The notes beneath the pieces were generated by a model. That model saw only the letters and a list, made by a program, of their open reading frames with translations, was not told the origin of the DNA and did not search any database. Position numbers and translations under genes: made by a program. DNA of 64,000 nucleotides from Prunella strophiata (Eukaryota > Chordata > Aves > Passeriformes > Prunellidae), in the NCBI GenBank assembly GCA_036583965.1, contig JAZBQD010000019.1, positions 17,375,585 to 17,439,584 of the forward strand. Direction: 5' to 3'. Below are positions 25,201-38,330 of this stretch, in pieces. Each line of letters opens with the position of its first letter. The stretch's first letter is position 1.

Positions 25201-28200
25201 TCAGAAGTGCTCTGATTCTTGCTGTGTTGATGTTAAAGCAGTGAACAGCAAATTGGCTTTTTCCTCAATGAGGGCTTGAGCCTAGGGGCTGCTGGTGGAA
25301 GTGAGTGTGTGTCAGCCCTAGGCACAGAAACCAGGGGCTGTTTGAAACATTTTTAGCAAAACACTGCAGAACAGAAAGCTGCTTCTGCATTCAGGTACTG
25401 CAAAGCACGTTTCACTTGAAAAGCTTTTTTCTAATCAGGAATGATAGTGCCATGTAGAAATAGTAGGGTTATTTACTGTATTTGCTTTGCCATACCAGGG
25501 CATCTCTAGATACCTGGTGATGGGCATACCCACAGTCTGCATTCAGCTTCAGCCATTTACAAGTTTAAGAGGCATTTGAATCCCTTGATTTGAGCAGGGT
25601 TAGTTTCGTAGTCTCCAGCAGGACTTACTCTCTTGGGGGCTAGAAAGATTCAAGTAAAGTGATGCTTGTCGTCTGACTAGGGTTCTGGTGACATTTTTTT
25701 GCAGTTAAGTTCCTCCTGGTTTATTCTGGACAAGTTCTAAGAGTCATGTGTAGCAAAGCTATGTCTTATGCTCAGGACTTCACTGGTGGCAACAGAATGG
25801 TCTTTCCAGCATGAGGCTCGAGTATTAAAGGCAGTAATGAACAGAAAGTGACTCTCTTTGGTCTCATGCTTACAGTAAGGCTGTTCTTTTGGGCCTTCCA
25901 TGCATATCTGAGCAAGACTGGGAAAGTCATATAAGTGCTGGCATAAGATGCCTGCAAATTAGAATCTCAGACCGAGCTGGTGTTTATTTTCAGCAATGCT
26001 GCATTGGCCTCTGTGAAAGGCAGATCTTGATAAACACTGTTCCTTAGCATAGCTGACAAAATTTTACATATAGTTATCCTGGAAGATGATTGTAGAATTT
26101 AAAATGTGACTGCAGACATTTGTGATTAAATTACTTTGCCCCCATTCAGTATACAGTACCTTATAAAGAGGACTATGAATGGCTGTGGACAGAGCCACTT
26201 CAGTCTCTGTTCAGAAAGCACATGGGCACTGTTATCCTGGAGTGAAGAGGCATGAAAGTACAGTGGACTTGCCCCACAAGCAGCAAATGGAAGATCATCT
26301 ATTTTGCTCTATTTATTCCTTTGTGATCACTCTCATCTCCCTGGGGCTTTCTCATCTGCACACTGCATTACTTATGGACTGCTAAGCCAAATCTCCAAAG
26401 ACATCTGAGAAAAACTGACAGGTTCAGTTTCGAATCTCGATCAATGCTGCATTTCCCTCCAATCCAGAATTAGCCCCTGGAAATTGGGGTGAAGGCACAT
26501 GTGCCTTTTGTTTGGCTCTTTGGGAAGCCATTCCTTTGCTGCAGCAGATGAAAATCAGGGAGATCACCAGATCATTTGCTGAGATGGCACATCTTCTTCC
26601 AGAAATATGTGGTTAATTTTAATAGTTCAACTATTTAATGTGCCAGGTTATAGCTAACACTGTCTATTACTTGTAATGAGCTAAACTGGGACATCTCTGT
26701 CACTTGAGGGTGCTACAGCTGAAAGGAGGGTTTCATAAGAAGCTCTTGATCTGTCAGTGGCGACCACAGCTCTCACATCTTCAGCTGAGATAAAAGCACT
26801 GTTTGCTTAACAGGATTGAATTTTCCTCAAAGAAATAATTGAAACAATAGAAGAATCACCCAAACCTGCGCCGAGCATTAGCAGATGAGCTGGTTTAAAA
26901 TCGATCCATTTGGAAAGGAAGTAATGTGCAGATTGGTCAAGGTAATGATGGTATCAGATGATAAAATGGACACAAGGGTGGAGAAAGCTTGTGAGGGATA
27001 TAGTGTCACCTAAAAGCTTTGCAGAAGTGCTTTTATTACCCTGAATCAGCTTGGTTTTGCACTGACACTTAGCTGTTTGCAAAGAATTATACCTGCTTCT
27101 GAGATAAATACATCTGACAGTGAACTCTTAACCCCTCTTTTCCAGGCCCCTTCTGGGCAGTGGCCGTGGAGAACGAGAAGCCTTCAATTTTTCCAAACAC
27201 AGAGTTAGAGAAAATGGGGTGCAAAACTATGGTACATAATTTACTAGTGAGCAGAACACTTCAGGAAAATTAGAGTCATTATTGAATGTAATGAAACCTG
27301 ACAAATTAGAGTTTCATAGGCCCTCCCTGAGATTAGTGTGATCCATTAAACATGCTCTCTGACTGCTAAATGGCGTTGTCCCATTTCCCCATAAGAAGTT
27401 GAGAAATTCTGAGGTAACTAGGCTAACAGCTGATTGAAAGCACCCAATCAAGAGCTCCTTAAAGTAAGAGGAGAAATTATCCTGATTAACATTATTTCCA
27501 AGAAGGTAGTCTCTAAGTAGGCTGTAAATTGTGTTAGAAGCATTTGGGTATTGCAGGGAAGGCTGAATTTGACACTGAAGTGGCCACAAAGTAATGTACA
27601 AAGTGGAGTGATCAAGGGAAGAACATTTTGTTGATTGTGGTGGGAAAATTGAATTACTCTCAGTTGCATAGCTATTCAGAATATGTACATTAAAGTGAGT
27701 GATACACAGTTTGAAAGAAGAGCAAGCAAATACAAAGAGCAGAAAAAGCCCCTTTCACAAATCCTTCTTGCCTCATTATTTATATCTTAAAATTGTTTTC
27801 ACAGGGCTGGTCATGAATGCCTTATCCATTATGCAAAGACATCCCAGTGATGCAAACTAAATCAATACAATAGTATTCCTTAAAATAATTGCTTTTTCCT
27901 TGACTGATTCTACATTAAAAGCAACCTTTAAATGACAGCCATTAGCACATGAGACCTGGTCACTGGTACTGACTGGGCTTCATGAGATAAATGGTGAAGG
28001 GTCTGTGTGATAGAGTTGGAACTGAATTTCACAGCAAAGCCTTGAAACTGGGAGTTAGTGGGAGAGTGCATAAGTTAGCCAGTTTGGGAATAAAGGGTCT
28101 TTATCTTGTGGAAGAGGTAGCATGTGGATATTCTCTAGTGCCTGGTGCTTCAGGGACCACCTTAAGCTTCCATGAGCAGAGGAGATGCTGTGGCTGTAGT

Positions 28201-30149
28201 TGATTGAGCACAGTAACATTCCAGCCCAGATTGGCCTCTCCATTGGTAAATTGTCTCAAAATCCAAATCTCACATCTAAAAATGTTGTATAGCATATGTG
28301 TGCTGGAGTGATGAATCTGCAGTTTGGCTTTGCTTTTTCCATGTCTTGGTCAAACCCATCAGCCATCCCACATCCCAGTTTGGGAGGTCCTGCATACTGC
28401 CAGGCACAGTCCATAGTGTCTTTCAGAAGCTTCCAGTGCAATGGTGCCTGACACTGAAATGCAATAAAAATTAAAACCTGCAATAATGGCAGGCATTAAT
28501 AGATTTTTTTTCCTGCTATTTCTCCAAATATTTAAATGAAATGCTAAATGGCAAGTTAAAAGAGCCACATGACTAAAATTTAATGCTAAGAGCTGTCTAA
28601 TATGATAATGTCATCACATTTCATAACATCCTCACAGCTGACCAAAACTGATGTAGAAGACTGATTTGTGGGGTTTTTTTCCCAGGATCACTTAATAAAA
28701 ATGGCTCAGCTATGGTGCTTTGGGTGATGTTTCAGCCAGAGCAGTAGGTACTGGTACAATGGTTAAGTGTCATCATGGCATGTAAAGAAGAATTGAAGGA
28801 AGAATGTTTGAAAGGTTGGAAAGGAAAACAATTACTTGAAGCACAAATAAAATTCCTGTAATCTTACCTCTGCCTGGAAGGAGTCTATCAGCATGGCTTG
28901 TGTGGTGCAGAGGAAAACATGATGAATGTGAACATAGTCCTTGAGAAGTTAAGTTTATTCCCCACTAATATAACTGTTTATAAACATTTCTAGTGCCCAT
29001 CACTATAATATCTGAGCTCTGTTTGACATTGTTGTTCAGGACTGGCAGCTCCTGCCTGCTGTCAAGAGGAGATCTTTAAGGAAGATCTTTTTTGGTTATG
29101 ATGTAGCTTATACATAAAACTATTTACAGTAGCTGCTTACATGTATCCTCTTCTAAAAGGTAAAGCACTTGAGTGCAGGCTGACTGCCTGCTACCTTCTC
29201 ATCTCCCTGATGGTCATTATAAACCAAGAGGACAAGTTTTTTAAAAGCCATTCAGATGTTTTGTGCTGTAACTTTCTCTAGTAGATATATTCCTATTGAT
29301 TGCAATGAAACACACAGAGTAGAAGAGAACAGATCAATTGAAAAGTAAAGTTAAGACAGCAAGCACACTTCTTTTCCACTTACAGTAATGGAGGCAGTTA
29401 GGGCTGGATCTATCCCAGGTGTAATGCTGCTGAAGTCAATGAAGTAGTACCAGCAATGAATTTGGCTCCCAGTGTTCTGTTTTGACCTTTTCAGAAGGTT
29501 GCTCTGCAGGAGTGAAACTATTAAATACAGCCAGTGATACTTTAAGTTGAAATATAGAAAAGGCAAAGCTAGTGTGCATAGCACCTTTTTCATTAAGGAA
29601 GAGCCTGACTTTTATAGAGTAAGGGGAAAAGAATTGATTCCAGATAAGTGCTGAAGTTAGTCTCAGGTTTCCCTGGTGAATAACAATCCCAAGTTGGCCT
29701 GACACTTGAATATCTCTGCATTTGTGCATGGCTGTCTGGAAGGGGCTGCATTGTCTTTCTGTACACCTGTGCATCAAAATGGGTTCGAGTTGGATATCAG
29801 AGCCTGCAGAGACACTATTCATCTACTCACCAATGATCCATGTAAACCAGCTGAACATACTTCTTCATTCAAGTTCCAGGGTCCTGAAATTTCCTGGCAG
29901 TGCTCAGTGTGACAATCTTGATTAGCTGGTGTGCTTGGATTTCAGTAGACACCACAGCTTCTTTGCACACTGCAATGTGCTCAGGAAGGCAGGGACTAGT
30001 GCTGTGAGTTTGGAGTACTTGCAGTTTCAAACCATTGTTTTACATCTTTGGGTGCACTAACCTTGGCTAAGAGAGGGCAGCATGTTCTATGGCAGCTGAC
30101 AGGCAGCAGTGCAGCTGAGAATGGGCCCTCCTACTGCATTGCCCTCCAC

Positions 30150-30285
30150 TGAAATTTCCAGTGAGCAACAACAGTGAGCTCTCAGTGAAATTTCTGAGAG
30201 CAACAACAGTGAGCAACAACAGTGAGCACATTTGGTGCATATCAGAATTTCCAGTGGTCTCTGAGAGCAACAACAGTGAGCACTG
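30150..30285. repeat. Irregular local repeat built on GAGCAACAACAGTGAGC
   Basis: The 17-base word GAGCAACAACAGTGAGC occurs four times, at 30,163-30,179, 30,198-30,214, 30,211-30,227 and 30,265-30,281. The second and third copies share four bases. The spacers repeat fragments such as AATTTCCAGTG and GTGAAATTTC. The arrangement looks like a short sequence that duplicated several times with rearrangement. No function is implied. Confidence 0.85.
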
Positions 30286-33200
30286 TCCACAGGGACAGAG
30301 GCTTTGCTAGCAAGAATGGAGATGGAAAAGCTCTGGCTCCTCCTCAGGCAGTTGAATTAGCAAGGATGGGAGAAGTTTACAAAGGGGTGAGAGGTGTGCT
30401 GCAGGAGGTCCCTTTGCCTGCAGTGGGATCAGGGCAGCTGGAGCAAGCACTGGTGCTGCTGCTGTGGAAGGGAGGACCCAGAGATGTGTCACACTGTCAC
30501 ACTGCCTTGGCCCAGAGGTGATGCTCAACAGGCACTCCTGGGGTGGCTGGCTGTGTGCTCCTACCCCTCTTCTCATAGCTCCTTCTCTTTCTCCCTTCTC
30601 ATGTCCAGACCTCCCCTTCCCTTTCCTTTAATGGCCCTTTCCCTCCTCCTGTCCTTCCCAACAAAGCTCCTCCCCAGCTGAGCTTAAGACTGATGGCCTA
30701 AACTGACATGTGCAGCATGTCAGCCTGCTGATGTCTGCAGCCCTAACGTGGTCTGTGGGTCTGATGGGTCATGGGCTTTGGGGGCAGGGTCTGATCCCAC
30801 ATTGCCTGGCTCAAATGGACCAAGGCATCCCCTTCCCCCTACCTACTTGTACAGTAAATGCACTGATTGGCAGCAAGTTCTGATTTTGCTGGTGGGACAG
30901 GGAGGAGGAGTGAGTAGATCTAAAGATTCCTTGAGCCACTTGGACCTATCCATCCTGCAGGTGCATGTGAGGTGAGAGGATTTCAACACAGACAACTCTG
31001 AACAAGACCATTCATGTTGATGGAAAGTTTTTAGTCAAATATGATCTCAGTATTCTCATTTGCCCTATTTCTTGCACCTTGTAATTTCTCTACTAGGTGA
31101 GGTTTGAGTCCCTGTCCCAGCAGAGGTTCCCAAGCAGGAGACCATGAAGTAGTCTCCTGCAGCAAGGGCTTTCTTACTTTTATAGAGTCTACAGCACTGT
31201 GTTTACTAGTTTCTTCTAAAGTGTTATCATAAATAATTAAAGCTAAACTGTGCTTGTTAAATAAATGAGGAATGCACATGTTCAGATGCATTATCTATGT
31301 TTTAATTGCATTCATTTGTTGATGCTGTCCTTGGGTAAGGAGGCAGGAGAATCTGCCTGAATGAAGGGCTTGGGAGCTGCAGGATCTGGGCTGGAGGACT
31401 GGACCCTCATTTGTTTGGCCAGGAATTTTTAAAATTAGCATGGTGGTGAACATCATCCAGTGCATGAGATGATGTTTCTGGACACAGGTGCCATCCTTCT
31501 GCTATGGGCTTTAAAAGTGTGGAGAAACTACTTCCTGGGGTGAAATCTTTAGAGATGTGGTTTCTTACATCCAGGCTGCTGCTCAGGGTGGGCAGGACAA
31601 CCAGGTGAATGCCAGTGTCTGTCATGCTTGCAACCACGTATGTTCATGCTGAGGACTCTGCAGTGGGCACTGCCCACGCTGCCCCCCATGCCTGCCTGGG
31701 GCTGGGCTGCCCCCAGGGCTCCCCAAGGTGTTCCCTGTGCTGCTTCCTGCACTGGGGGCTCCTGGGGGCTCTGGCTGTTTTATTTGCTCCTGTGATCTCA
31801 CGTGCTCCTAGTCCTGTGTGTGAGCCACAGGGCCCAGTCTGCTCACACTGAGCCCTGCAGGGTTCACTCGTCCGTGGGCCTGCAGCATCCCTCCCTTTCA
31901 GAAAGCAATCCAACTTCATCTTAGAACTGGTTTTAAAACTAATTGCTGCACAGAGCCTCACAGCTGTCCTGATTAGTGATTTGAAACTTCTGGACTTAGT
32001 AACTCCATCTTCATTAGGAAGATCTGTTTTTATAATAATTGTCTCTAAAGAGGGCCTGGGGGATTATTAAGAGATGGCATTCATTATCAGTAAAAATACC
32101 ATGAAGAAATTTCATAGACAAATGTTGATGTTCTGGATGATGTAGATTTTCTTCCGCAAGGAAACAATTTTATCTAAAAAGCATAATTATCTTAATAATT
32201 ATCTTGAAAACTAAATGGGATTTTGAGGCTTGGTCAGGCTTATCTAGGTGGTTGACACCTGCAGTGCTGAGCAGCTGGGAAAGGTAAGGCTGGTTATTTG
32301 GGGAAAAAGCTTGAACACCAACCAACAAAAAAAAGGGTGTGGAGGGAGAGTAAGGAAGGGCTTTGGAAAAATCTGATATTTAGAAAGCAGGCTAAGTTGG
32401 AGAGGAATTAACTCAGGCTGCAGACACCAAATTTGGAGCTTGAGGGTGAAATGCTAATAGAATATGGCAGGTGGAGAACAAAGGATTTTTATTTATTTAT
32501 TTTTCAAATTTATTTAACTAGGAGGTTACAAGAAGGACTAGTAGCTACAAGATCTGCTGGACAGTGTGATGGATCAGTAACCAGCAAGAGGGCTTGCTGG
32601 GGGGGAGGTGAAGGTGCAGCAAGGCTGCCCTGGATTAGGAGGAGATGGTCAGAGCAAGGTGATGAGCGAAAGGAGTGGGTTGCTTGCTGAATTTCTGGAG
32701 GTTTTTAACTACAGAAAGTAAAATGAATATCAAAAGCATTTGGTGCATATCAGAAGCAAGAACAATACAGTGATAAAGGCAGCTGTAGGATCAGTCAGTT
32801 GTCTGTATCTGTGGTCACTGAAGGAATGTAGGTATCCTTAAGATACTCCCTCACAGCATCTCTGCAGTGTTTTATTGAAAGAGTTTTGTCTTTAGAGAGT
32901 GATAATAGAGCAAGAGGGAACGAATTGATTTGCTCTTTTATTCTGTACCTCAGCTTTGCCTTCTTGATGTTTATTTTGGTTATTGTGGCTTCTGAGGCAT
33001 TTTTAATTAGTATTTCTTTCTTAAACAGAGTGCCTGTGAATGGTTCAGAATCTCATGTCCGAGAAAATATCTCATGTCTGCGGAAAATATTATTTTACTG
33101 AAAAGGAATGGGAAAGTGAATTTTCTCTGAGGAGATATGTTTTTGAATGATTGTTTGTATCTGCATCTAGAAGAAAGGAAGTGATTATTTCCTATGGCAG

Positions 33201-36200
33201 CTGAGAGATGGTCATGAGGAAAAGGAAGCCATTATTAATTAATCATCAATTATTATTTTAATATTTATGTAGCACTGTGTGACTGGTGCCCCACAGGGAT
33301 GGCGGATCATCTCTCTGCCTGAGGAGCCTACATTCTAAATTTAGCCCTGGTGATGGCTGCTCATGGCAGATGATGTGTTTTCATCATTCCCTGCTCTGCC
33401 TCAGCTTTTCAGTTGAATCCCATTTTAATTCACCATCCCCAATAGAGGGGAGCCTGCACTAAGCAGGAATGGCGAGATCAGAGTCTAAAAGAGTACAATC
33501 AATGCAGTAAACAGAGAGGCAGGATTAGAGGTCTGATCTCAGAGTTACATCTTGCAATCCTTACCCAGAATTGCAATAATGTAAACAAATTTTTTTTCCA
33601 AGAGTAAAGAGTGCAGGATTTGGTGCCAATTTGGAAAGACCTGCCCTTTCTGGGCCCTCAGACTGATATCCAAGTAAAGTTTTGGGTTTTTTTTTTTCAA
33701 AGTCCTTAAATTGACACACTTAGTGGTGAGACCTGGCCTCCATGGAACTGGTGGCAGCTATACTGGGATGTTTCTCTTACTGGTGTTTTCCCTGACCTTA
33801 CCTCTTGCATAAGTCCCATTCCTATTTCTGTGCTTTGAAGCACAGAATTTTTGGATGCTGTGCCAGTGCCTGATACTGCACTCCACTGGCAGCAGTCAGT
33901 AGGGTAATAAACTCTGATAGATGTATTCTAAAATACATCTAGATAAAACCCATGTATAGATAAACCCCATATATTTAGATCCTAAGAATTAGATACATCA
34001 CAAGGGTTGTATTGTGAAAGGTGGCAGTTCTGCAAAGTGTCAAATTGGACTCTGTGGTTCAAAAAATACATTTATGTGGCAGCCACTTGAAGTGGAGTGG
34101 ATTTGAAAAAGCAACTGAAAATATGGAGTACTGAGAGAAACCAGCATTTATGTAAAGTACCTATTGTCAAAGTGTGGTGTAGTGGCTAGAACAGAAAATG
34201 GGAGTCAAACAGTCTGGGGTTTATTTTTGGCTCAAGCATATCTGTACTGAAGTCAAATTAATTGGAGCTAAATTCAGAAGTCTCTCCTTATACAGGATTT
34301 TTGATCCACTTTCAGAACTCTGTTAGAGATATGTGCTGTTTTGTTTTTCTAGAGGATGATCTAAAAGCATTGAAGGAAGTTGTTACATTTTGTATTAATG
34401 TATGCAAGATTTTTTCCATAAGAATGTGAGTTAGCATGAGATGTATGACTTCTATGCTGGGAGGGATAAATGTGTGGAAATCTATAGCTATTGCCAGGTG
34501 CCAGTCTTAATCAGAAATCTGTTGGCTTCACTGAAATTTTGCATAGATATTTTCCCTTGTCAGGTGACCTACTTAAATAGAAGAATACTGTATAACAGTC
34601 TTACAGATGTTACTTGGCAGAGAGTCCCTGTTCTGCAGAGTAGAAGTCCAGGACAAAAAGACAAGTTTTCATTTACTGGTACATTTTCATTCATTTAAAT
34701 TAAAAAAAAAAAAAAATTGAATAAAGGAAGTTTAAATATTTTGAATGTGACTTTTGCTTGTTGAAAAAGACTCTTTAAAGAACCAAACCAAAACAATCTG
34801 ATGTCTCCAGGGGAATGTCTGCATAGTGCTCTGCCAAAGATATCCCAGTGAACTCCAGGGGAGTTCTCCTGAAGAAGTTCAGCCTCCTGGACAGTGAGTT
34901 TGTCTTTGGGACGTTGTTTACAGGACGTGTCCTGGTTTGGCTGTCCCTGCACTGTACTGTGCAGGGGGTAGCAGATTTATCCTTAGAGATTACCACACGA
35001 GAGGATGTTGTGGTTCCCTTTTGTTTCAACTTGTTTCCAAGTCAAGACAGTTGCTCAAATGTACTCCCAAGGGTGAGGCAAGAGACAGTCTAAGCCTGTG
35101 GGCAGTGGGTTCTGCAGAGACATGATTTGACAATGGTTTCATCCCTCTGGGCTGGCTCAGGCCTCTGTTGCACTGAGTGTGCTCTCTGTCTACCCAGAGC
35201 TGGGCACGTTCCCTTTGGGGATCAGTACCTCATAGAAGTAGGACCTAATCACCTAACCCAGTACTTGCAAGGCACAGTCCTGAAATAATTCACAGACAGA
35301 AGTGTATAACAGGGTGTGTTACTATCTTTTTCATCTGATTAGAAATAAAAAGCAGATATATCAGAGGAGAAGGAGACACCAGTTTGGTTGCCTGTGTTGC
35401 CATCTCCTGCTGGCAGCAGAGCAGGATGGGCACAGGACTAAGAGCAGCTGCAGCTGGTTTGGCCATTCTGGTTAGTGTAATGGCTGAGGGCCACATACAC
35501 CCAGGACCATGTTCATTTCTGGGCAGGACAGTGCCCCGAGGCAAGACAAGCATCTTGTAAGATGAACATTCTGCTGTAAGTGCCCTCCCTTCTCACAAGC
35601 ATTGTGTCAGTGGGGAGAGAAGCAAACCTTCAGGCAAGGCTATAAGATGGCACTTTGGAAAGTACCTGAAGGCTGAAGCAATACTAACTGCACTGAAAGT
35701 CATTTAAAAGTCAGTGAGACTTGGGCTTTTAAATCTTTCTAGAGCTTTTCTTACAAGTTACCATCAATATTTGAAAATCTAATCTATTAGCTGTGCCTCC
35801 ATTGCACCATCCATCTGAGGATCTCTAATCAAAGCTGTAAATATCTATAAATCTGTAATACCTTATGAATTCTCTATATTGACTTGAATTTTGGGATGTT
35901 TACTGTATGAGTGTATTGATTAAGGTTAATAGGAAAAATAACCCAGTCAGTAATAGAAGCTGATGGTAGATCAGCCCAGTTCAGGTGGGTGACAGGGCAG
36001 GATGGAGAGATCCAGCAGGCAAAGGCCAGCAAGTCAGCATGAGTGGCTTGTGTGCCCTGTCCATCTTTTCTTCACTGGGACAAGGGAGAGTCCAGGGGAG
36101 AGCTGCTGAGGGGAGAGCAGTGTCTCCTGATACATGAATCAGCTGTAATCATGTTACCATCAGGTGACACAAGGTATATCTGTCTGCCTTTCTTTAACTC

Positions 36201-37969
36201 ACTGTTAAGCAGCAGCTCAGGTTTAAAGGCACTGACAGAAGTCCAGCAGTCCTCACAGTTTGTTAGGTAAATAGGGTTCATTCTCTGGGTCCTGCTTCTC
36301 ATCTCAGGGCTGCCTGTCCCAGTAGGAACAGCTGCAGGATTGTGCCCTGGGAAAGAGTGATGCCTCACACCCCAGGGAGGTGCAGTCAGAGCAGCAGAGG
36401 TGTCACTCACCACAGCACACTTCTGGGGGAAAACAACCATAGATTGTCCAGTTCAACAGCTGATATGGACCTGTACCATTTTGCCTGAAGACATTCTGTA
36501 GACTGCAGGCAAAAATATTAGTGATCTGCAGAAAAGCCAGACTCCCTGGCATGGATGTAACATTAGGCTTAGCTGCAAAACCAGAAGCAGTAGAATTTGT
36601 GTCCCGAGTATCTTCTTTTCTGGTTCAAGCTCCTTGGGATATGAGCTCGGGTTGTTCTAACTCAGTCTTTTATCCTTGTGGTTTATAAAGCAGAAGAGCT
36701 TTTTTTTCTCTGTTAATTTCCAGTGTATTGCTTTCTTGTTTTAAATAAAGCTCCTGCTCTATTTTTGAATAACATAATGAGTGAAAAATGACTTTATTCA
36801 TCCTGGTGGCAGGACAGCCATTTGTTACATTGCCAGCTAGAGGACCTGGATCAGAAACAAATTTGGGTTCCCAGGCTCTATGCCAGAAGAGCTGAGACAT
36901 ATTTTTGAGGTGATGTACTTGGACTCTAGGGGGAGATTGTTGACTGAACTGAGCTGCTTTCACAAACATCCTGCCAGCTGAGCCTTGACACACTGCTGGT
37001 CTTTGCCTCAAATGGGCAGGTCCCCTGCCCCGCGCTGTGCACCGCGGCTGGGAGCTGCTCCCAGGAGCTGGAGGCACAGGTGAAGAATTGAGGATGCTTG
37101 CAGCAGAAATTAAGTTCATGAGTTCACACTTACTTATCACTTACTATTGCATTGATCCAAGTGTAAGGATAATGTATAATGATGACTGTGGGTTGTTGGA
37201 GGGGGGGGTTGTTGCCCTTTTCATGTGGGGCCAGAGCTGAAACTTGAGCAGAAGATGACGCAAGGCCATTGCTTCCCATGTGACCACCCTGGACTTGACC
37301 TAGTTCCACATCACCCTTTGAAGCACTCTCTCTCTCTCTGTTGCTTCCCTGTAGCCCTTCCCACCATGCTCCGTGGTGCTTCTTCATCTTCCAGACCATT
37401 TCCACCCTGGCCACGCTCCTGCTGTCTTAGGCAGATGCAAGGTGGAAGCTGGAGGCACAGATTTCTAGTGGAGCAGCCCTGAGAAGTTTGGTAGCTCCGA
37501 AGCTGCAGCTTTTTTAAAGGACTGAACCTGCACGGGGCCTGATCTGTTACAGTTATTGTTCGTGTGAAGCAGCATCTCCCAGCTGCTGTTCTCTTCATGG
37601 ATAAAGATATCATCAGCTGGAATGATCTGCTTCCATATTTTGTATAGACATATTAAGTGCTTGGAAAAGCTCCAGGTACTTCAAGTGAGTCTGTAAAGGG
37701 AAAAGCTACAGGCTGAGACTACAAGGGAGAATATGTTGTTAGGACCATTTAATGGAAAAATAACTCCCTTTTCTTTTATCTGGGTAGGCACAATACTGAT
37801 AATTATGACTGTATGATTAGATGGTCATTGACAGGAATGTTTATGTATTATTTTCTGATGTTTATGTATACCTGTAGTTATTTCAGAGGGTGAAATGCAG
37901 GTTATTAGTAGCACTGTTGGAGCATAGGAAGGTACTACAAAATCAAGAGAAGTCTGCATAGACCTGAGT

Positions 37970-38330
37970 CATGTGTCCTAGATATATGACAGTTACCATA
38001 ATAGACAAGAAACAGGGTTTTCAAGCAAAGCTATGAGGTGACATGATTAAAGCAAAGGAAGAATTTTTTTCACAGAGTCAATAGTTAAAGCGTGGAACTT
38101 CTTGCTACAGGCTGTTGTTGATGCTGAAGCTTACAGGAACCTTTTTGAAAGTTGATAGGAAAAAAATATCTTCGGGTTTACAGCATACCGCAACATCTGA
38201 TTGCATCTTTAGCTTCAGCTTTTAAGCAGCAGGTGTCTAGAAGTACAGGAGAATGCTGCAGAGTATCACTGTGCATTTGCCCTGTTCTTCCTTGGGACTT
38301 GGCTGGAATGAGGACGTGGGCAAAAGGAGC
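37970..38330 (+). mobile_element. Old CR1 LINE 3' UTR fragment
   Basis: The block around 38,030-38,160 has the order typical of CR1 3' regions: a 'gaagaatttttttcac' segment, then 'agttaaagcgtggaacttc', then 'gctacaggctgttgttgatgc', then a TTTTTGAAAG block. The sequence beyond 38,180 is a weaker continuation. It is non-coding, diverged and has no clean tail. Ends are approximate and the assignment is from memory of the family. Confidence 0.6.

Larger units (their letters stand above)
17111..37969. other. Long gene-free stretch with possible conserved non-coding DNA
   Basis: No coding exon or RNA gene is recognised in these roughly 21 kb. Several segments have the texture of vertebrate regulatory DNA (AT-rich, many TAAT cores, few repeats): 21,960-22,260, 26,780-27,300, 31,960-32,230 and 33,220-33,330. 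These are described as candidates only. An irregular local repeat lies at 30,150-30,285. A G run occurs near 37,200. All open frames are short and without recognisable domains. Confidence 0.5.

Noticed and set aside
29780..29800. tRNA-like GGGTTCGAGTTGG word
   Set aside because: No A-box at the right distance and no cloverleaf could be drawn around it.
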